Below are positions 12,701 to 20,710 of a DNA stretch of 64,000 nucleotides, piece by piece. Both the position numbers and the translations under genes were made by a program. The stretch is taken from positions 372,001 through 436,000 of the forward strand of contig JADANN010000409.1 in the NCBI GenBank assembly GCA_018806985.1, in the 5' to 3' direction. The first letter of the stretch is position 1, and every line of letters begins with the position of its first letter. The DNA is from Angiostrongylus vasorum (taxonomy: Eukaryota > Nematoda > Chromadorea > Rhabditida > Metastrongylidae). The notes under the pieces were generated by a model that saw nothing but the letters and a program-made list of their open reading frames with translations, ran no database searches and had not been told where the DNA came from.

Positions 12701-15700
12701 GTTTGTGAGCACTTATCTTCCGCTGTGATGAGTAACTGAAGTCAGATTGTACAGATTCTGCTGGACTGTACGGCAAATCTCTGAACAGAAATATTTCCAT
12801 TTGGACATTCAAATACGAAAAATAGACACTTTTTAAAAACATTACTGCCTCTAGAGTTTTCTAGTTTTTTATGAAAAACAACAGCGTTTGGATTTGGAAT
12901 CCGTAAATCCGAATGCCGAGGACTACTTGTTGTGAAGCTTGTAATGCCAAATATGTCCCGTTGTTTTTTTTTCTTGTTTCGTAGGTCCTCCTTCTTCTAT
13001 GTGCTTCTTTTTAGGGAACAAGAAAATTAAAAGAAAGTAAAGATAGGAAGTTGCTGTGCCTTACTAGTCAAAATGTTACCACATAAGCTTATTGATCATT
13101 TTTTAAATGACGTTGCTTCAAAACAGTGATTAAATAAATAAAATAGTGATTGAATATTGGTGATTTTCTCTAAGCTCTGGCGAAATAGTCATCTGTGGGA
13201 TAATAAAGTGACTGTATACTACGGAGCGTGTTGAGCAGTGTTCAGAGGTGCCCCGTAATATATGTGGTTGCTTACGATCCCGCCCCAGGCTCACCAAACC
13301 TTACATCTCTCCCGGGTCCGCAAATTGGTACAAGACCAGTCTTGAAGGATAACAGGACTGACTCGATACATCGATAATCCACCGCGGCTCATTTTATATG
13401 CCAGACATGCACTCAATTAGCTCTAACGATGCTTGATGAAGTCGAATGCGTGGTGGATCCCTTCAGAGTTTGATCAGCACCGACAGCTTTATTCTTTTTT
13501 ACTGTTCCTGCATATTTCATCTACGTATGATGGAAATGAAAAGTCCATTAACTTCCACCAAGATTATTTATGTGTACATCGGTCGCCCATCTAATATAAA
13601 TGAGAGAAATCTGTAAAGCCCTTGTTCAGTGAAATTTTCGACAGCAACTTTAACTTCATTTTCTTGACAACACTTTGAATCATCACCTTTTTGAAAGTTT
13701 TCAAGCAGAGCTACGGATCAACTAGAAGGAGTCACAAGTTAAAGAACACTGGGGTGGCTGCCAATACTGTAGATGACAAGAACAGTACAAGCGCAAAGAA
13801 TTCTACAAGACAGTATCCATTTAAAGGGTGCTTCGATAGGTCGATAGGTGTTGAATGTCACTTTGAATGCTGGTGTTACTTGTCTCAACGTGGAACATAA
13901 ACGTTCATCGCCTACGGGAGCGTCACCTACCAAGTAGACCCATGCATTTGTAACCCTTAAGAGCAATCTTAAAATAGGGAACAAACAAACAAACAAATAC
14001 AAAGACATGTCGTGTACCTTGATAAATCAGATGGGGAGCGTTCGTGATAGATTTGTGCGAGAAGGCTCTGAATCGATTTCATTCGCTCCTCGGTTGTACA
14101 CGGATCGTATCGCGTTATGGAAAATGTCCTGGAATTCATTTAACAAAACACCATGGATTTTTTCTCCAAAGGCTTATGAATGGCAGATTCAGTTGTGATC
14201 AAGATTTTCATAGGCTGGTTACCCTAATTTACTAACGATAATGGAGTAACTACTTAGTGACTGGTCGTTAAGCCATTCAAAAAGCCATTTGATCTAGTTT
14301 TTCGAGTATAAAATGCTTTACTACGTTTCTTACGTAAAACGTTTAGTCGGTGATGGCGTTCCTTCAGAAAGCGTTCTTTGCGATTTCGTGTTATGTTGGA
14401 TGGAAAAGCACTGTTCATTGAAAATCGTTCCTTCAGAGCTGCAGTCCTCGTCTTGCTGAAGTAAAAAAATTTTGATACAAAATTTGAAACCACTTTTTTC
14501 AGTCGCCTACAGTGGTGCCACTGGTCAAGGCAGAAGCGCAACTTAAAACATTAAATAGCAGATTATATAGAATAGATTAAATATTGAGAACAATTCTTTC
14601 TACTTCTGTTTAGCAAACACGAGGTGTTATTTTATTTCTTCATTTACGTACAAGCTGACGTTTCGGCGGATTTCGCCTTCCTCAGAGCCAGGAGAGGTAA
14701 ATATTGAGGTAATAAGTTAATTATTTTATGACGATCAACCTCGTAACCAACTATGTGCGACCTCCGAACTGCATTCAATATTTTGTTGTGATAAATAAAA
14801 AAAAATAAAGCTCCCGGCGTTGATCAATACCTAAGGGATGCGCCATGCATTCGACTTCATTGGAGTAGTATCGTTGGAGGTGATTGAATGCATATCTCGC
14901 CTTTACAATGACTCGCGGGGGGCCTACCAATGTATCGGGCCAATGCTGCTATCCTCCCAGACAAGTCTGGTACCAATTTGCCGAGCCCGGAGGGGTGAAA
15001 GGCTTGGTGGGCCATGGGCGGCGGGATCGATTCCACGTGTGTGTCGCAGTGGCGCCTCTAATCACTGCGCCACGCACGCCCTGCTGTGATAGCAACTCGG
15101 AATTTAACCGTATGAACAACGATGGTTCATCTCAAGCACAATTACCCAAATTTGGAACGAGCTCGACATTTCTTTCTAAAAATATCAAACTATAAGTAAA
15201 CGTAGGCCAGAATTGGCCACAGTCCTGCAAAAAAAATTGCTGATTGCAAATCTCTCTCCTTCGCAAGAGAGTGTGGTGACGCCATGAGATCGTGATGGGT
15301 TGGTTAGTTATCTTGGGAATCAGAGGAAAACAGTCAGCGAAAATAAAGACTTTGTCCTTCTTAAGGTTTTCCATGATCACTCTCTGCAAAACATTAGATG
15401 ATTGAACATTCACGTTAAACTGCGCGATAGTTTTCCACCGTATTGTTGTTCCTTTCTAGTGTGTATCCGGTCCGTTTCTTTCCAAAATGCCATTCCGGGT
15501 AAGCACACTATTCAGTAGTTATGCAACCGTTTGGTGATTGTTGATACTCGTGGAAAATTTCCATTCTGAGCATGTTTCTTTTCTAGGATGATGAGTTTCT
15601 CAGGTTTGGCAATGATACTGGCGCTGTCATCCATTCTCAGGTGTTCGTTTCGACGGCTTGATCATGTGGTTAAGTGGAATCACACTGTAACTTTCATGAG

Positions 15701-18700
15701 TCTCATGCATCAATCTACATTCACTAACACACTGGCCATGACATCGACACTTGTACTAGATTACGTTAAGCTCCCACTGGATACTTCACAGGATTACATA
15801 ATGCGGAGCATTCTACATCGGAAACTTTCAACGTATTAAACACTCGGCGCTATTATTTATCCCGGACTATGCAGTGTTTTCTAGTTTACAGTCTTTATTT
15901 TCTTCCTTGGTCTTTAGTTTTTTTTCTACCTTGATTTCCGTAGCGGTTTGATATCTAATCATGGCTTGGTGTTTGAGAGTCAAACTACGATGTACGTCTC
16001 GGGGGTTCACCAAAGTCTAACAAGCCGAAAAGAAGTTAAACATTTCCATCTAAAGACCTGGGCTACGTGCAAATATTTTGCATTTCCCAGAGCGAATTTC
16101 CTCTTCCATTCTATTCTTAGTAAATATTTTGTGTTTTTTTTACGCATTGATTGTTTGCTTTACGCGCAATCGTCCAGAAAGCAAGCAATCAATACGCAAG
16201 AAGAAACCAGCTCATACGTGTATCTCAGGGGTTCACTGAACATAGAGAATAAGCCGAAAGAGAAAGTAGACCGAAGAAAGAGAGCAGCATGGGTAGTATT
16301 CGGGCCACTCCAAAAAGCCACCAACCAATTAACGGATGAGAAACTCCGCGTTCACCTTTCCTTCAGTGTCCTGCCAGTGCTGTGTTGCACGGATCAAAAT
16401 TCTGCGCACTACACATAGAATGTTTGAACGATGTTTTCCGAAATCCGGCCGCCTCAGGCAACATCGAGCCGGAATGCTTAGTTAAGACGTTTGAAATCTT
16501 TACATCTTCAAGATGAAGCATCGATGGCGAGATATAATTAGGGCCGGTCATATAAACGATAACAGACGACAGATGAGCGAAAAGTACTGTAGATTGGACC
16601 CTAAGAAGATGCAAGCGTCCAGTGGAACAACCGATCAACTGTGCTGGCAGTTGCTGTTGTTTTACAGATCACGGAATGAGACTCGCATCCTCTACCATGC
16701 TCGAATCAAACCACAGCGATAGACGATGACGACAAGGAAAGAAACGAATGGGAAATGTTCTGGTGTCCACACTACTGGTGAATAGGAGCGGTCCAAGTAT
16801 CCAACTGGAGTACGCTATCGCTGTCATCATTGAGATCATTATTACCATTGTTACAACAAATACTTAACGCTCTACCTATCTATGAGGAATGATTCCTTCC
16901 AGTTAGTAGCGAGGTTCTTTCCTCTTTTTCCAAGTGAGCTGATAACAGTTCCTTTGCCAACATAGCCACAGGTCCCTTCATTGGCATGGGAGGTGTTATA
17001 CCTTTAGGAAGCTTTCTGGATGGAAATGTTGAGCTCCTCGTAAGATTCGGTGACCCTAGTAATGGATCAGTCATGTCACCACACATCGCAGTACGACTGA
17101 CCCCAAGGAAAACCCCTCCGCTACAATGAAGCAGTAAACTGTAGTAAGAAGAAAAGGGCGAAATTATATAACACATTTATTTTCTCAAATGAATTAAGGC
17201 GATTTTGTTTCTGTTCTTAACATCATCTTTTTTGAGCAGTGGTTGAATACTGGTTTGTTTCAAATGTATTGATGTTTATCGTATAGTTTAGATGCACCAT
17301 TCGTAAGGATTGGGTGTTTTGTTTAAAAAAACATAGTTTATAAACCACTCACTTCGTTAGCGCTGATGTTTGTCGAATAGGATAGATGGATTTCAGGCTG
17401 TGAATAACACCGCCGACCCATTTGCGAACTGAAATGGACGACTTCATTCGCGCACATTTTCCGAGAACTACGGTACTCGACGAAAGATCTTCTTCATTTT
17501 TCGAAGGAAATTCAACAATTCACCTTGAGGTTATATTGTCCCGCATTTTTGACATGAATCTACTGCTGCGCCTTTCTGTCCCTTCATTTGAGTGCCTGAA
17601 GAACTATAGAAAATATGAGGAAGAAAATCCATCAAACTATAAATTGGTAGAAGCTAACTAATAAGAGATTTTCCTTTTCTTCCTCCTCAACACAGGATTT
17701 CTCCTGACAAGCATATCTCATCCATTCAGTTTTAACTCTAAATTTTTCTACATTTGTTCCGAGCCTCTAAAACCGGGTATTTTCTTGCTCTTTACTTAAA
17801 TGTGAAAAAGAAGAACTTTATGGACTTCGAGATTTCCGATCTACTACCGAGAATACTAATACTAATGCAATAGCTTAAGAATGACCGATTCTCAGCTAAA
17901 GGAAGAAACCAACGATCGCTAAGAAAATTCTAAGATTCTAGTAAAACAAAAAGGGAAAAAATGCGTCCACATCCAGGGAAACGTCACTTGTTAAAAAAAT
18001 AAATCCACAGGAAAGGAAAAAATTCTTATAGCTATTATCGGCGAAGAAATAACGGAAAGAACGACTGTGTTTTTATATAATTTAGTGCAGTGTTTCCTCA
18101 ATGGTTACGGTAGGAGACGACGCGTATCTTATGATTCATATATGACTCATACAATTGATGATGGCCAACGTGGCCATCTCTCGAGATTCAGGCAGTCTCC
18201 TCATCAGCAAAAGTCTTCTTGTCATTTTATCTTAATAGTAAGCAAGTGAGATCGATGTGGAACTCTTTTAGTAGGCTTCTGTTCATTAATGGGGCTCAGC
18301 ATTATTCGCCCTGCCCATTCGCTAAGCACGAAACCATGCGTCCTGCTCGCTCCTTCAGATGTGAACGTCGACGCTATTCGTTGGGGGCTATTGATAGGCT
18401 TCAGAAGCCTAGCATTTCATAGCATGGAACAAATGATTAGCTGAGAGGTGTATACGTGTTTTTAATGTTCAAAGGCGATTTGTAATTCACTTATGATTCA
18501 TAAATGGACCACATTGTCAGCAATAAGTGAGAGAGTGGTAGAAGACATCACGAAACACTATGGGGCATTACGAAATTTTGAATCAATACAGAGAAGCGAT
18601 TGGAGATTCACAGAATAACATTAGGACACTGATTTTAACATATTGCTTGAAAATATGACAGAAAACATAAGAAGAACCTACCATCTGTACGGTGGTGTAT

Positions 18701-18752
18701 CGATGCATATTTCGTCAAGATCTTCTTCTTGAAGTGATCCAAGTGGGTCCAT
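672..18752 (-). CDS. TBC1D30: TBC1D30-like Rab GTPase-activating protein, 17-exon gene model
   Basis: Joined exons on the minus strand: 18752-18682, 17428-17353, 14455-14334, 12780-12689, 11263-11069, 10355-10296, 9096-8969, 8602-8477, 8395-8322, 7802-7709, 7206-7014, 6391-6220, 5731-5626, 2398-2209, 1271-959, 902-776, 728-672. All junctions are GT-AG and in phase, giving 731 codons plus stop. TBC proteins accelerate GTP hydrolysis by Rab GTPases on membranes; vertebrate TBC1D30 is linked to Rab8 and cilia. Visible features are a coiled coil at about residues 122-150, a TBC domain at about 230-500 with Arg finger in ILKDLNR (R294) and Gln finger in YCQGF (Q324), then FPYPGLAELREK, a Gln run near residue 590 and PPVFNHLLLG, all shared with the vertebrate family. 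The ATG follows a TCTCAG acceptor, which could be a spliced-leader trans-splice site. The identity is firm. The first exon, last two exons and any skipped exon are less certain. Confidence 0.88.
776..902 (-). CDS. TBC1D30: TBC1D30-like gene, exon 16 (tentative)
   Basis: Acceptor AAGCCTAG is weak. Donor TGG|GTAAGA is strong. 127 bp opens in exactly the needed phase and encodes 42 residues rich in Ser/Thr/Lys. No clear homology. Confidence 0.5.
959..1271 (-). CDS. TBC1D30: TBC1D30-like gene, exon 15
   Basis: Acceptor ACATTTCAG and strong donor GCAA|GTGAGT. It encodes LRQLQKQYQLKQQQQKH and later SPPVFNHLLLG, corresponding to the vertebrate LKRQYSRIKKKQQQQ and SSPVINHLLLG segments. The stretch between them is less conserved. 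Confidence 0.82.
1508..1564 (+). repeat. Polypyrimidine TTTC tract
   Basis: Low-complexity TTCTTTC repeats; gives three spurious ORFs. Lies in a TBC1D30 intron. Confidence 0.8.
2209..2398 (-). CDS. TBC1D30: TBC1D30-like gene, exon 14
   Basis: Acceptor CTTCTTTTAG. It encodes VIYSMAEFPYPGLAELREKH, matching the diagnostic vertebrate YSMAPFPFPQLAELREKY, then an acidic stretch (DDPSDEEA). The donor ACA|GTAGAA was chosen because it joins exon 15 in phase. Confidence 0.88.
2400..3570. other. Intron sequence, nothing recognised
   Basis: Between TBC1D30 exons 14 and 13; AT-rich and without repeats I can name. Confidence 0.5.
3578..3862 (+). repeat. SINE family A, copy A1
   Basis: Family A is a pol III-type SINE of about 280-300 bp. 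Its head is tRNA-like: A box TGGCGCAGTGG, B box near GGAATCGATCCC. The body contains GGTACCAGACTTGTC and the 3' end is CGCCGAGAGC followed by TTTATCC repeats. This copy is full length, antisense in TBC1D30 intron 13. Confidence 0.85.
5207..5530 (-). repeat. SINE family B-like, copy B1
   Basis: Family B has a tRNA-like head (GTGGTGTGGTGGTGAACGCG ... GTTCGATCCCC), then CAAATATCTCAGCATNATTG and a 3' end with TGCCATAAAAATTGTAGTAG. B1 shares the 3' part but has a different head (TGGCGCAGGGTGTGG). It lies in a TBC1D30 intron. Confidence 0.65.
5626..5731 (-). CDS. TBC1D30: TBC1D30-like gene, exon 13
   Basis: Acceptor ACAGTTTTAG, donor GAAG|GTTAGT. It encodes SADEFYTLMKNL and related residues, matching TADEFYSTMGRL of the vertebrate protein at the end of the TBC domain. 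B-family SINE remnants lie on both sides. Confidence 0.93.
5757..5950 (-). repeat. SINE family B-like, copy B2
   Basis: Same variant as B1, 5'-truncated; flanks exon 13 on the other side. Confidence 0.65.
6220..6391 (-). CDS. TBC1D30: TBC1D30-like gene, exon 12
   Basis: Acceptor CGATTCCAG, donor CAG|GTGTCC. It encodes YEPPLTNLFSMQWFLTLF and TCLPRNCVMRVWD, almost identical to the vertebrate block, then a C-terminal TBC helix ending ALWSKIS. Confidence 0.95.
6572..6856 (-). repeat. SINE family A, copy A2
   Basis: Full length, in the TBC1D30 intron between exons 11 and 12, sense to the gene. It creates several spurious ORFs. Confidence 0.85.
7014..7206 (-). CDS. TBC1D30: TBC1D30-like gene, exon 11
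   Basis: Acceptor AAACGTTTAG, donor AACA|GTTGAG, 193 bp. Blocks IFLIECVLPRGYF, ALSVDLIVMRDL and LPAIIHHLEQLQ match the middle of the vertebrate TBC1D30 TBC domain. Confidence 0.93.
7709..7802 (-). CDS. TBC1D30: TBC1D30-like gene, exon 10 (Gln finger)
   Basis: Acceptor TTTTTTAG, donor GAAG|GTATTT. It encodes FNKDIGYCQGFNVIAALIL. YCQGF is the invariant TBC glutamine-finger motif, intact here. Confidence 0.95.
8046..8292 (+). repeat. SINE family A, copy A4 (diverged)
   Basis: A box TTACGCAGTGG and B box GATTCGATCC are recognisable; the body is shortened. In the intron before exon 9. Confidence 0.65.
8322..8395 (-). CDS. TBC1D30: TBC1D30-like gene, exon 9 (Arg finger)
   Basis: Acceptor TTTAG, donor CTAG|GTAGGC. 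It encodes DLNRTGWNEF and then VLLAYA. The Arg of DLNRTG is the expected TBC arginine finger. Confidence 0.92.
8477..8602 (-). CDS. TBC1D30: TBC1D30-like gene, exon 8
   Basis: Acceptor TTTTTGCCCACAG, donor AAAG|GTAAAC, 42 codons in phase 0. The product LWSTLADLHIR...PDDNKIHSQILK aligns with the vertebrate LWLTLADHYLH...PDDD...IQIVK block and holds the first half of the IxxDxxR catalytic motif. Confidence 0.92.
8969..9096 (-). CDS. TBC1D30: TBC1D30-like gene, exon 7 (start of TBC region)
   Basis: Acceptor ATTAATTTCAG, donor AAA|GTTGGT. It encodes KIRFSLEP, VEQW and RIPGGIP, matching the conserved block that precedes the TBC helices in TBC1D30 (KFTLEP...GIP in vertebrates). Confidence 0.88.
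9490..9525 (-). ncRNA. Hammerhead-like ribozyme motif, GTT subtype
   Basis: Core CTGATGA, stem II GACG/CGTC with loop AAGA, GAAAC, GTT triplet, stem I GGTT/AGCC. Sense-strand in intron 6 of the TBC1D30-like gene. The conserved flank AATCTCGTGCAAGCT follows. Confidence 0.55.
9993..10275 (-). repeat. SINE family A, copy A3
   Basis: Full length; its pol III head ends about 20 bp from the donor of TBC1D30 exon 6. Confidence 0.85.
10296..10355 (-). CDS. TBC1D30: TBC1D30-like gene, exon 6
   Basis: A 60-bp exon with acceptor GCTGTTGTCACAG and donor AATT|GTAAGA. It encodes a basic stretch (QDKRQSTRRTNS) just before the TBC region. SINE copy A3 begins about 20 bp past its donor. Confidence 0.65.
10556..10835 (-). 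CDS. Open frame between TBC1D30 exons 5 and 6, possible optional exon
   Basis: A frame of about 92 codons follows a possible acceptor (AATCTGCAG) whose phase fits exon 5. The sequence looks protein-like (RIDPEVQQITFTLLEGTEY). A phase-1 donor (AAAG|GTCGTG or ACTC|GTAGCG) would rejoin exon 6; otherwise it ends at TGA near 10,556. Without it exons 5 and 6 still join in frame, so it may be an alternative exon or chance. I do not recognise any domain. Confidence 0.35.
11069..11263 (-). CDS. TBC1D30: TBC1D30-like gene, exon 5 (coiled coil)
   Basis: Acceptor AATTTCTAG and strong donor AGCG|GTAAGC. The product starts with heptad-like sequence (IAQLQNELTTLNNEIVKANQ), indicating a coiled coil upstream of the TBC domain, likely for dimerisation or partner binding. 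Confidence 0.75.
11505..11575 (-). mobile_element. Tiny RTE 3'-end fragment
   Basis: On the minus strand a diverged match to the same RTE tail (GAGTTACTCGATAATTAACG versus GAGTCACTCGACGATCAACG). Lies in a TBC1D30 intron. Confidence 0.5.
11795..12112 (+). repeat. Interspersed repeat family E, copy E1
   Basis: Family E (300-400 bp) begins GGTTTACCGCCTCATCGTGG with TGGCTAGGAGG resembling an A box. It holds CCAGGATCCACCACCGTCCT and ends GTGAGGACGGGCC plus an AAGT-type short repeat tail. E1 has an internal deletion. Confidence 0.75.
12689..12780 (-). CDS. TBC1D30: TBC1D30-like gene, exon 4
   Basis: Acceptor ATTTCTGTTCAG; donor TTCA|GTACGG chosen because it joins exon 5 in phase. It encodes a Ser-rich stretch (LPYSPAESVQSDFSYSSQR) leading into the coiled coil. 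Confidence 0.6.
13222..13502 (+). repeat. SINE family A, copy A5 (diverged)
   Basis: Recognised by the GGTGCC head, AAATTGGTACAAGACCAG body and CGACAGCTTTATTC end. Confidence 0.7.
14334..14455 (-). CDS. TBC1D30: TBC1D30-like gene, exon 3
   Basis: Acceptor TTTTTACTTCAG and a near-consensus donor TTTAC|GTAAGA. 122 bp of open frame with a Ser/Thr/Pro-rich product (SEGTPSPTKRF), typical of a disordered and possibly phosphorylated region. Confidence 0.7.
14653..14689 (-). ncRNA. Hammerhead-like ribozyme motif, intact
   Basis: Core CTGAGGA, stem II GGCG/CGCC, GAAAC, GTC. It lies in a TBC1D30 intron on the sense strand of that gene. Confidence 0.55.
14803..15081 (-). repeat. SINE family A, copy A6
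   Basis: Full length with an intact A-box region (AGTGGCGC...CACTGCGCCACG read from the plus strand). Confidence 0.85.
16150..16850 (+). pseudogene. RTE-type LINE fragment
   Basis: Homologous to the C-terminal RT region at 47.5-48 kb: SSYVYL, RRKRAAWVVFGPL and LTDEKLRVHL, then a frameshifted KHRWRDIIRAGHINDNRR. It sits in intron 2 of the TBC1D30-like gene, opposite to it. Confidence 0.75.
16885..17150 (-). repeat. Family E relative, E8 (old)
   Basis: Weak but collinear similarity (CTGCGATGTGTGGTGAC, ACATTTCCATCCAGAAAGCT) to E. Confidence 0.4.
17353..17428 (-). CDS. TBC1D30: TBC1D30-like gene, exon 2
   Basis: Acceptor CCATTTCAG and donor GAA|GTGAGT. 76 bp; it completes the split codon of exon 1 and ends in phase 0. 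It encodes a Ser/Tyr-rich linker (SQPEIHLSYSTN) with no recognised domain. Confidence 0.6.
18682..18752 (-). CDS. TBC1D30: TBC1D30-like gene, exon 1 (start codon)
   Basis: The ATG is at 18752-18750, five bases after a CTCTCAG acceptor. It encodes an acidic N-terminus beginning MDPLGSLQEEDLDE. The donor is ATG|GTAGGT. The frame is also open for a few codons before the ATG, so this could be an internal exon of a longer transcript. Confidence 0.6.
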
Positions 18753-20060
18753 TTCTGCTGAGAGATGCGTAGGAATTTCAGAGAAAAAAGGTTACGCTCC
18801 GATCGGTTTTGCTCAGCACCGGAAGCTTGTCGGTTGAACCGTCAACCGGGCGGTCGCGGAAGAGCTGTCGCAATATTCGCTTCACTGTTCAATGTTAGTC
18901 GATAACCGAGTATTCAGTTCTACAAACGGTGTTTTGATTCTACTGCGTAAATGTTGTTTATTTGGAAGCACCTTTCGTACGAGTTTCATTGCGTCAACAG
19001 TTCGATATGAAGCGCTGCTGCGTTGAAGATCCGATTCAGAACTAGAGAGGATTTGATACGTAAGAGCGCCTCGCCAATCAGTAGGAGAAGATAAATTTAA
19101 TCTAAGACAGTTGTACTTCTACAGATTTTAGCTCAGATTATCTAATTTTAACAATCGAAGCGAATAATGCGTCTTCTAAAATGTGTGAAAGAGTGAGGGG
19201 ATAAATTCACATCTTGATTGATCCCACATAGGCTGACGTGATTACAAGAGTACAGGAATCTCATTTTATCGACAACGAAAAAATACAGTTGAATGGCAGG
19301 AACTAGACCGCACCATGAGTAGGACAGCAAATGGGTCTATTGTGAAGCCTACGCGACTGCATCGTGTCGGCGACGTCGCAAATTCACGCATAGCATTATC
19401 CGTAAATCGATAGATGCTGAAAAGCGATCCTAACTGGGTTCGGTATCGGTCGTCATTGGATACCGTCGTTGGTGTCAGAAATTTGGAAACCGCAGAGCGG
19501 GAGTCTTTTGTGTTCAGGTGACTAAATAGAGTTGTTCAGTAGTACTGACTTCTCCTCTCTTCGGATTTTTTTTTCGCCTTTGTAATTTGGATCGAACTAT
19601 GGAAGCAGTTCAAATGGAGCTGAGTATTTATTCCTTTCTTAACTACTTCTCTGTTGACTTTCATACGTGCTCTTCAAGCCAACGTTTTTTACCACTATTC
19701 TCTCTGAAGTTAGGTCGGTTCTCGTGCCGGTCTCCTGGCCCAGGTATAAATGGGGTGTTCTTTAAATATTCTTATGCAAAGTCTGAATGAAACATCAAGA
19801 GCAAAACGATTTCTCATTAATGTTGTTTCTTTCAAGTCTAACTGATAAACGATGTTTTCACATGTTTAGCTTTATAAGGATGACGTCACCAGTAATGCGG
19901 TGATTGTTTGCAAGGTGGCCATCAATTTCATGTTGTCATCATATTTAAATATTCGCAGAACTTTCTCAGAAATTTAGCCGAATACTTTTGGAAGCATGGT
20001 ATCGTCTTTCTTGAATTCTTTCGATACCCAAAAGACTCTGAGACCCGGACTCCCACCCGT
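18753..20060. other. Upstream flank of the TBC1D30-like gene, no gene seen
   Basis: No convincing exon on either strand. It must contain the promoter of the TBC1D30-like gene if exon 1 is correct, but I see no recognisable core element. Confidence 0.4.
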
Positions 20061-20063
20061 AAC

Positions 20064-20215
20064 AACACGGCTCTGAGGAAGGCGAAATTGCTGAGACGTC
20101 AGCCATCGACCAACAAGAACAACAGCAACGACAACAATAACAACAAAGACAACGATGGCCAATAACAACCTCGCATTGGCTCAACAGGATCAGTTTATAG
20201 GATCATATAAATAAA
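20064..20215 (+). mobile_element. Half-element of the 63.5-kb foldback type
   Basis: Matches the right arm of the 63.5-kb foldback: ribozyme motif, CAACAA/AACGAC triplet tract, then GATCAGTTTATAGGATCATA at the end. The left arm is missing. Confidence 0.75.
20069..20104 (+). ncRNA. Hammerhead-like motif, decayed
   Basis: CTGAGGA, GTC and stem I are kept; GAAA is GAGA and stem II is weakened. Confidence 0.35.
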
Positions 20216-20450
20216 TATATCCTTCGATACTGATGCTACTGTATAATGGTGAAGTTACTATACAACTTACGAAGGACTTTCTGTACTGAGTAGGTATGCA
20301 TTCGTTGTCTAAGACTTCTTTGATCTCTCCCGTTTCGACGGAATCGTAGGCCTTCGTAAAGAAGCCGATTAAAGCGTTCGATTACGGGATCAGTGTTCTC
20401 CCGATACTTCAGCAAGTTTCACAAATAAGGTGCAGCTGTGCTTGAACCTT

Positions 20451-20456
20451 TTTATT
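20451..20456 (-). promoter_or_regulatory. Poly(A) signal AATAAA
   Basis: Canonical hexamer on the minus strand, about 80 nt past the stop at 20,534. Confidence 0.55.
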
Positions 20457-20533
20457 TAAAAAGTATTCCGGGCGTATATTTCGTTCAACATTATCTCAGT
20501 CTTCTTGAGTGTAGAAGTCCTGTAGATGACAGA

Positions 20534-20710
20534 CTAGGCGATAGTGACCGATGTCATGTCAGTCCTCATTCCTTTTGTACGTTTGGGCTGCCACGCAGGA
20601 CTCTTTAGATGCCACAGTTTCACGAATCTACTGGGGAATATTGTTATGAGTAAGGTTCCCGGACCATATGGATTTTGGCTGTACCATGATATTTCTTCAT
20701 CTGTCAAATC
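20534..20710 (-). CDS. Unrecognised gene, terminal exon
   Basis: Strong acceptor TTTTTCTCACAG, then 58 codons and a TAG. It begins DLTDEEISWYSQNPYGPG and has a basic C-terminal region ending TSVTIA. Confidence 0.65.
   Translation of the reverse strand, partial: DLTDEEISWYSQNPYGPGTLLITIFPSRFVKLWHLKSPAWQPKRTKGMRTDMTSVTIA

Noticed and set aside
15132..15413. Minus-strand open frame as an extra TBC1D30 exon
   Set aside because: There is an acceptor (AATGTTTTGCAG) but no good donor, and the gene model is complete in phase without it.
17422..17661. Plus-strand open frame overlapping TBC1D30 exon 2
   Set aside because: No splice signals or homology; the minus-strand exon explains the conserved part.
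20100..20160. CAACAA/AACGAC run as a low-complexity coding tract
   Set aside because: The same tract occurs in both arms of the 63.5-kb foldback, so it belongs to the element.
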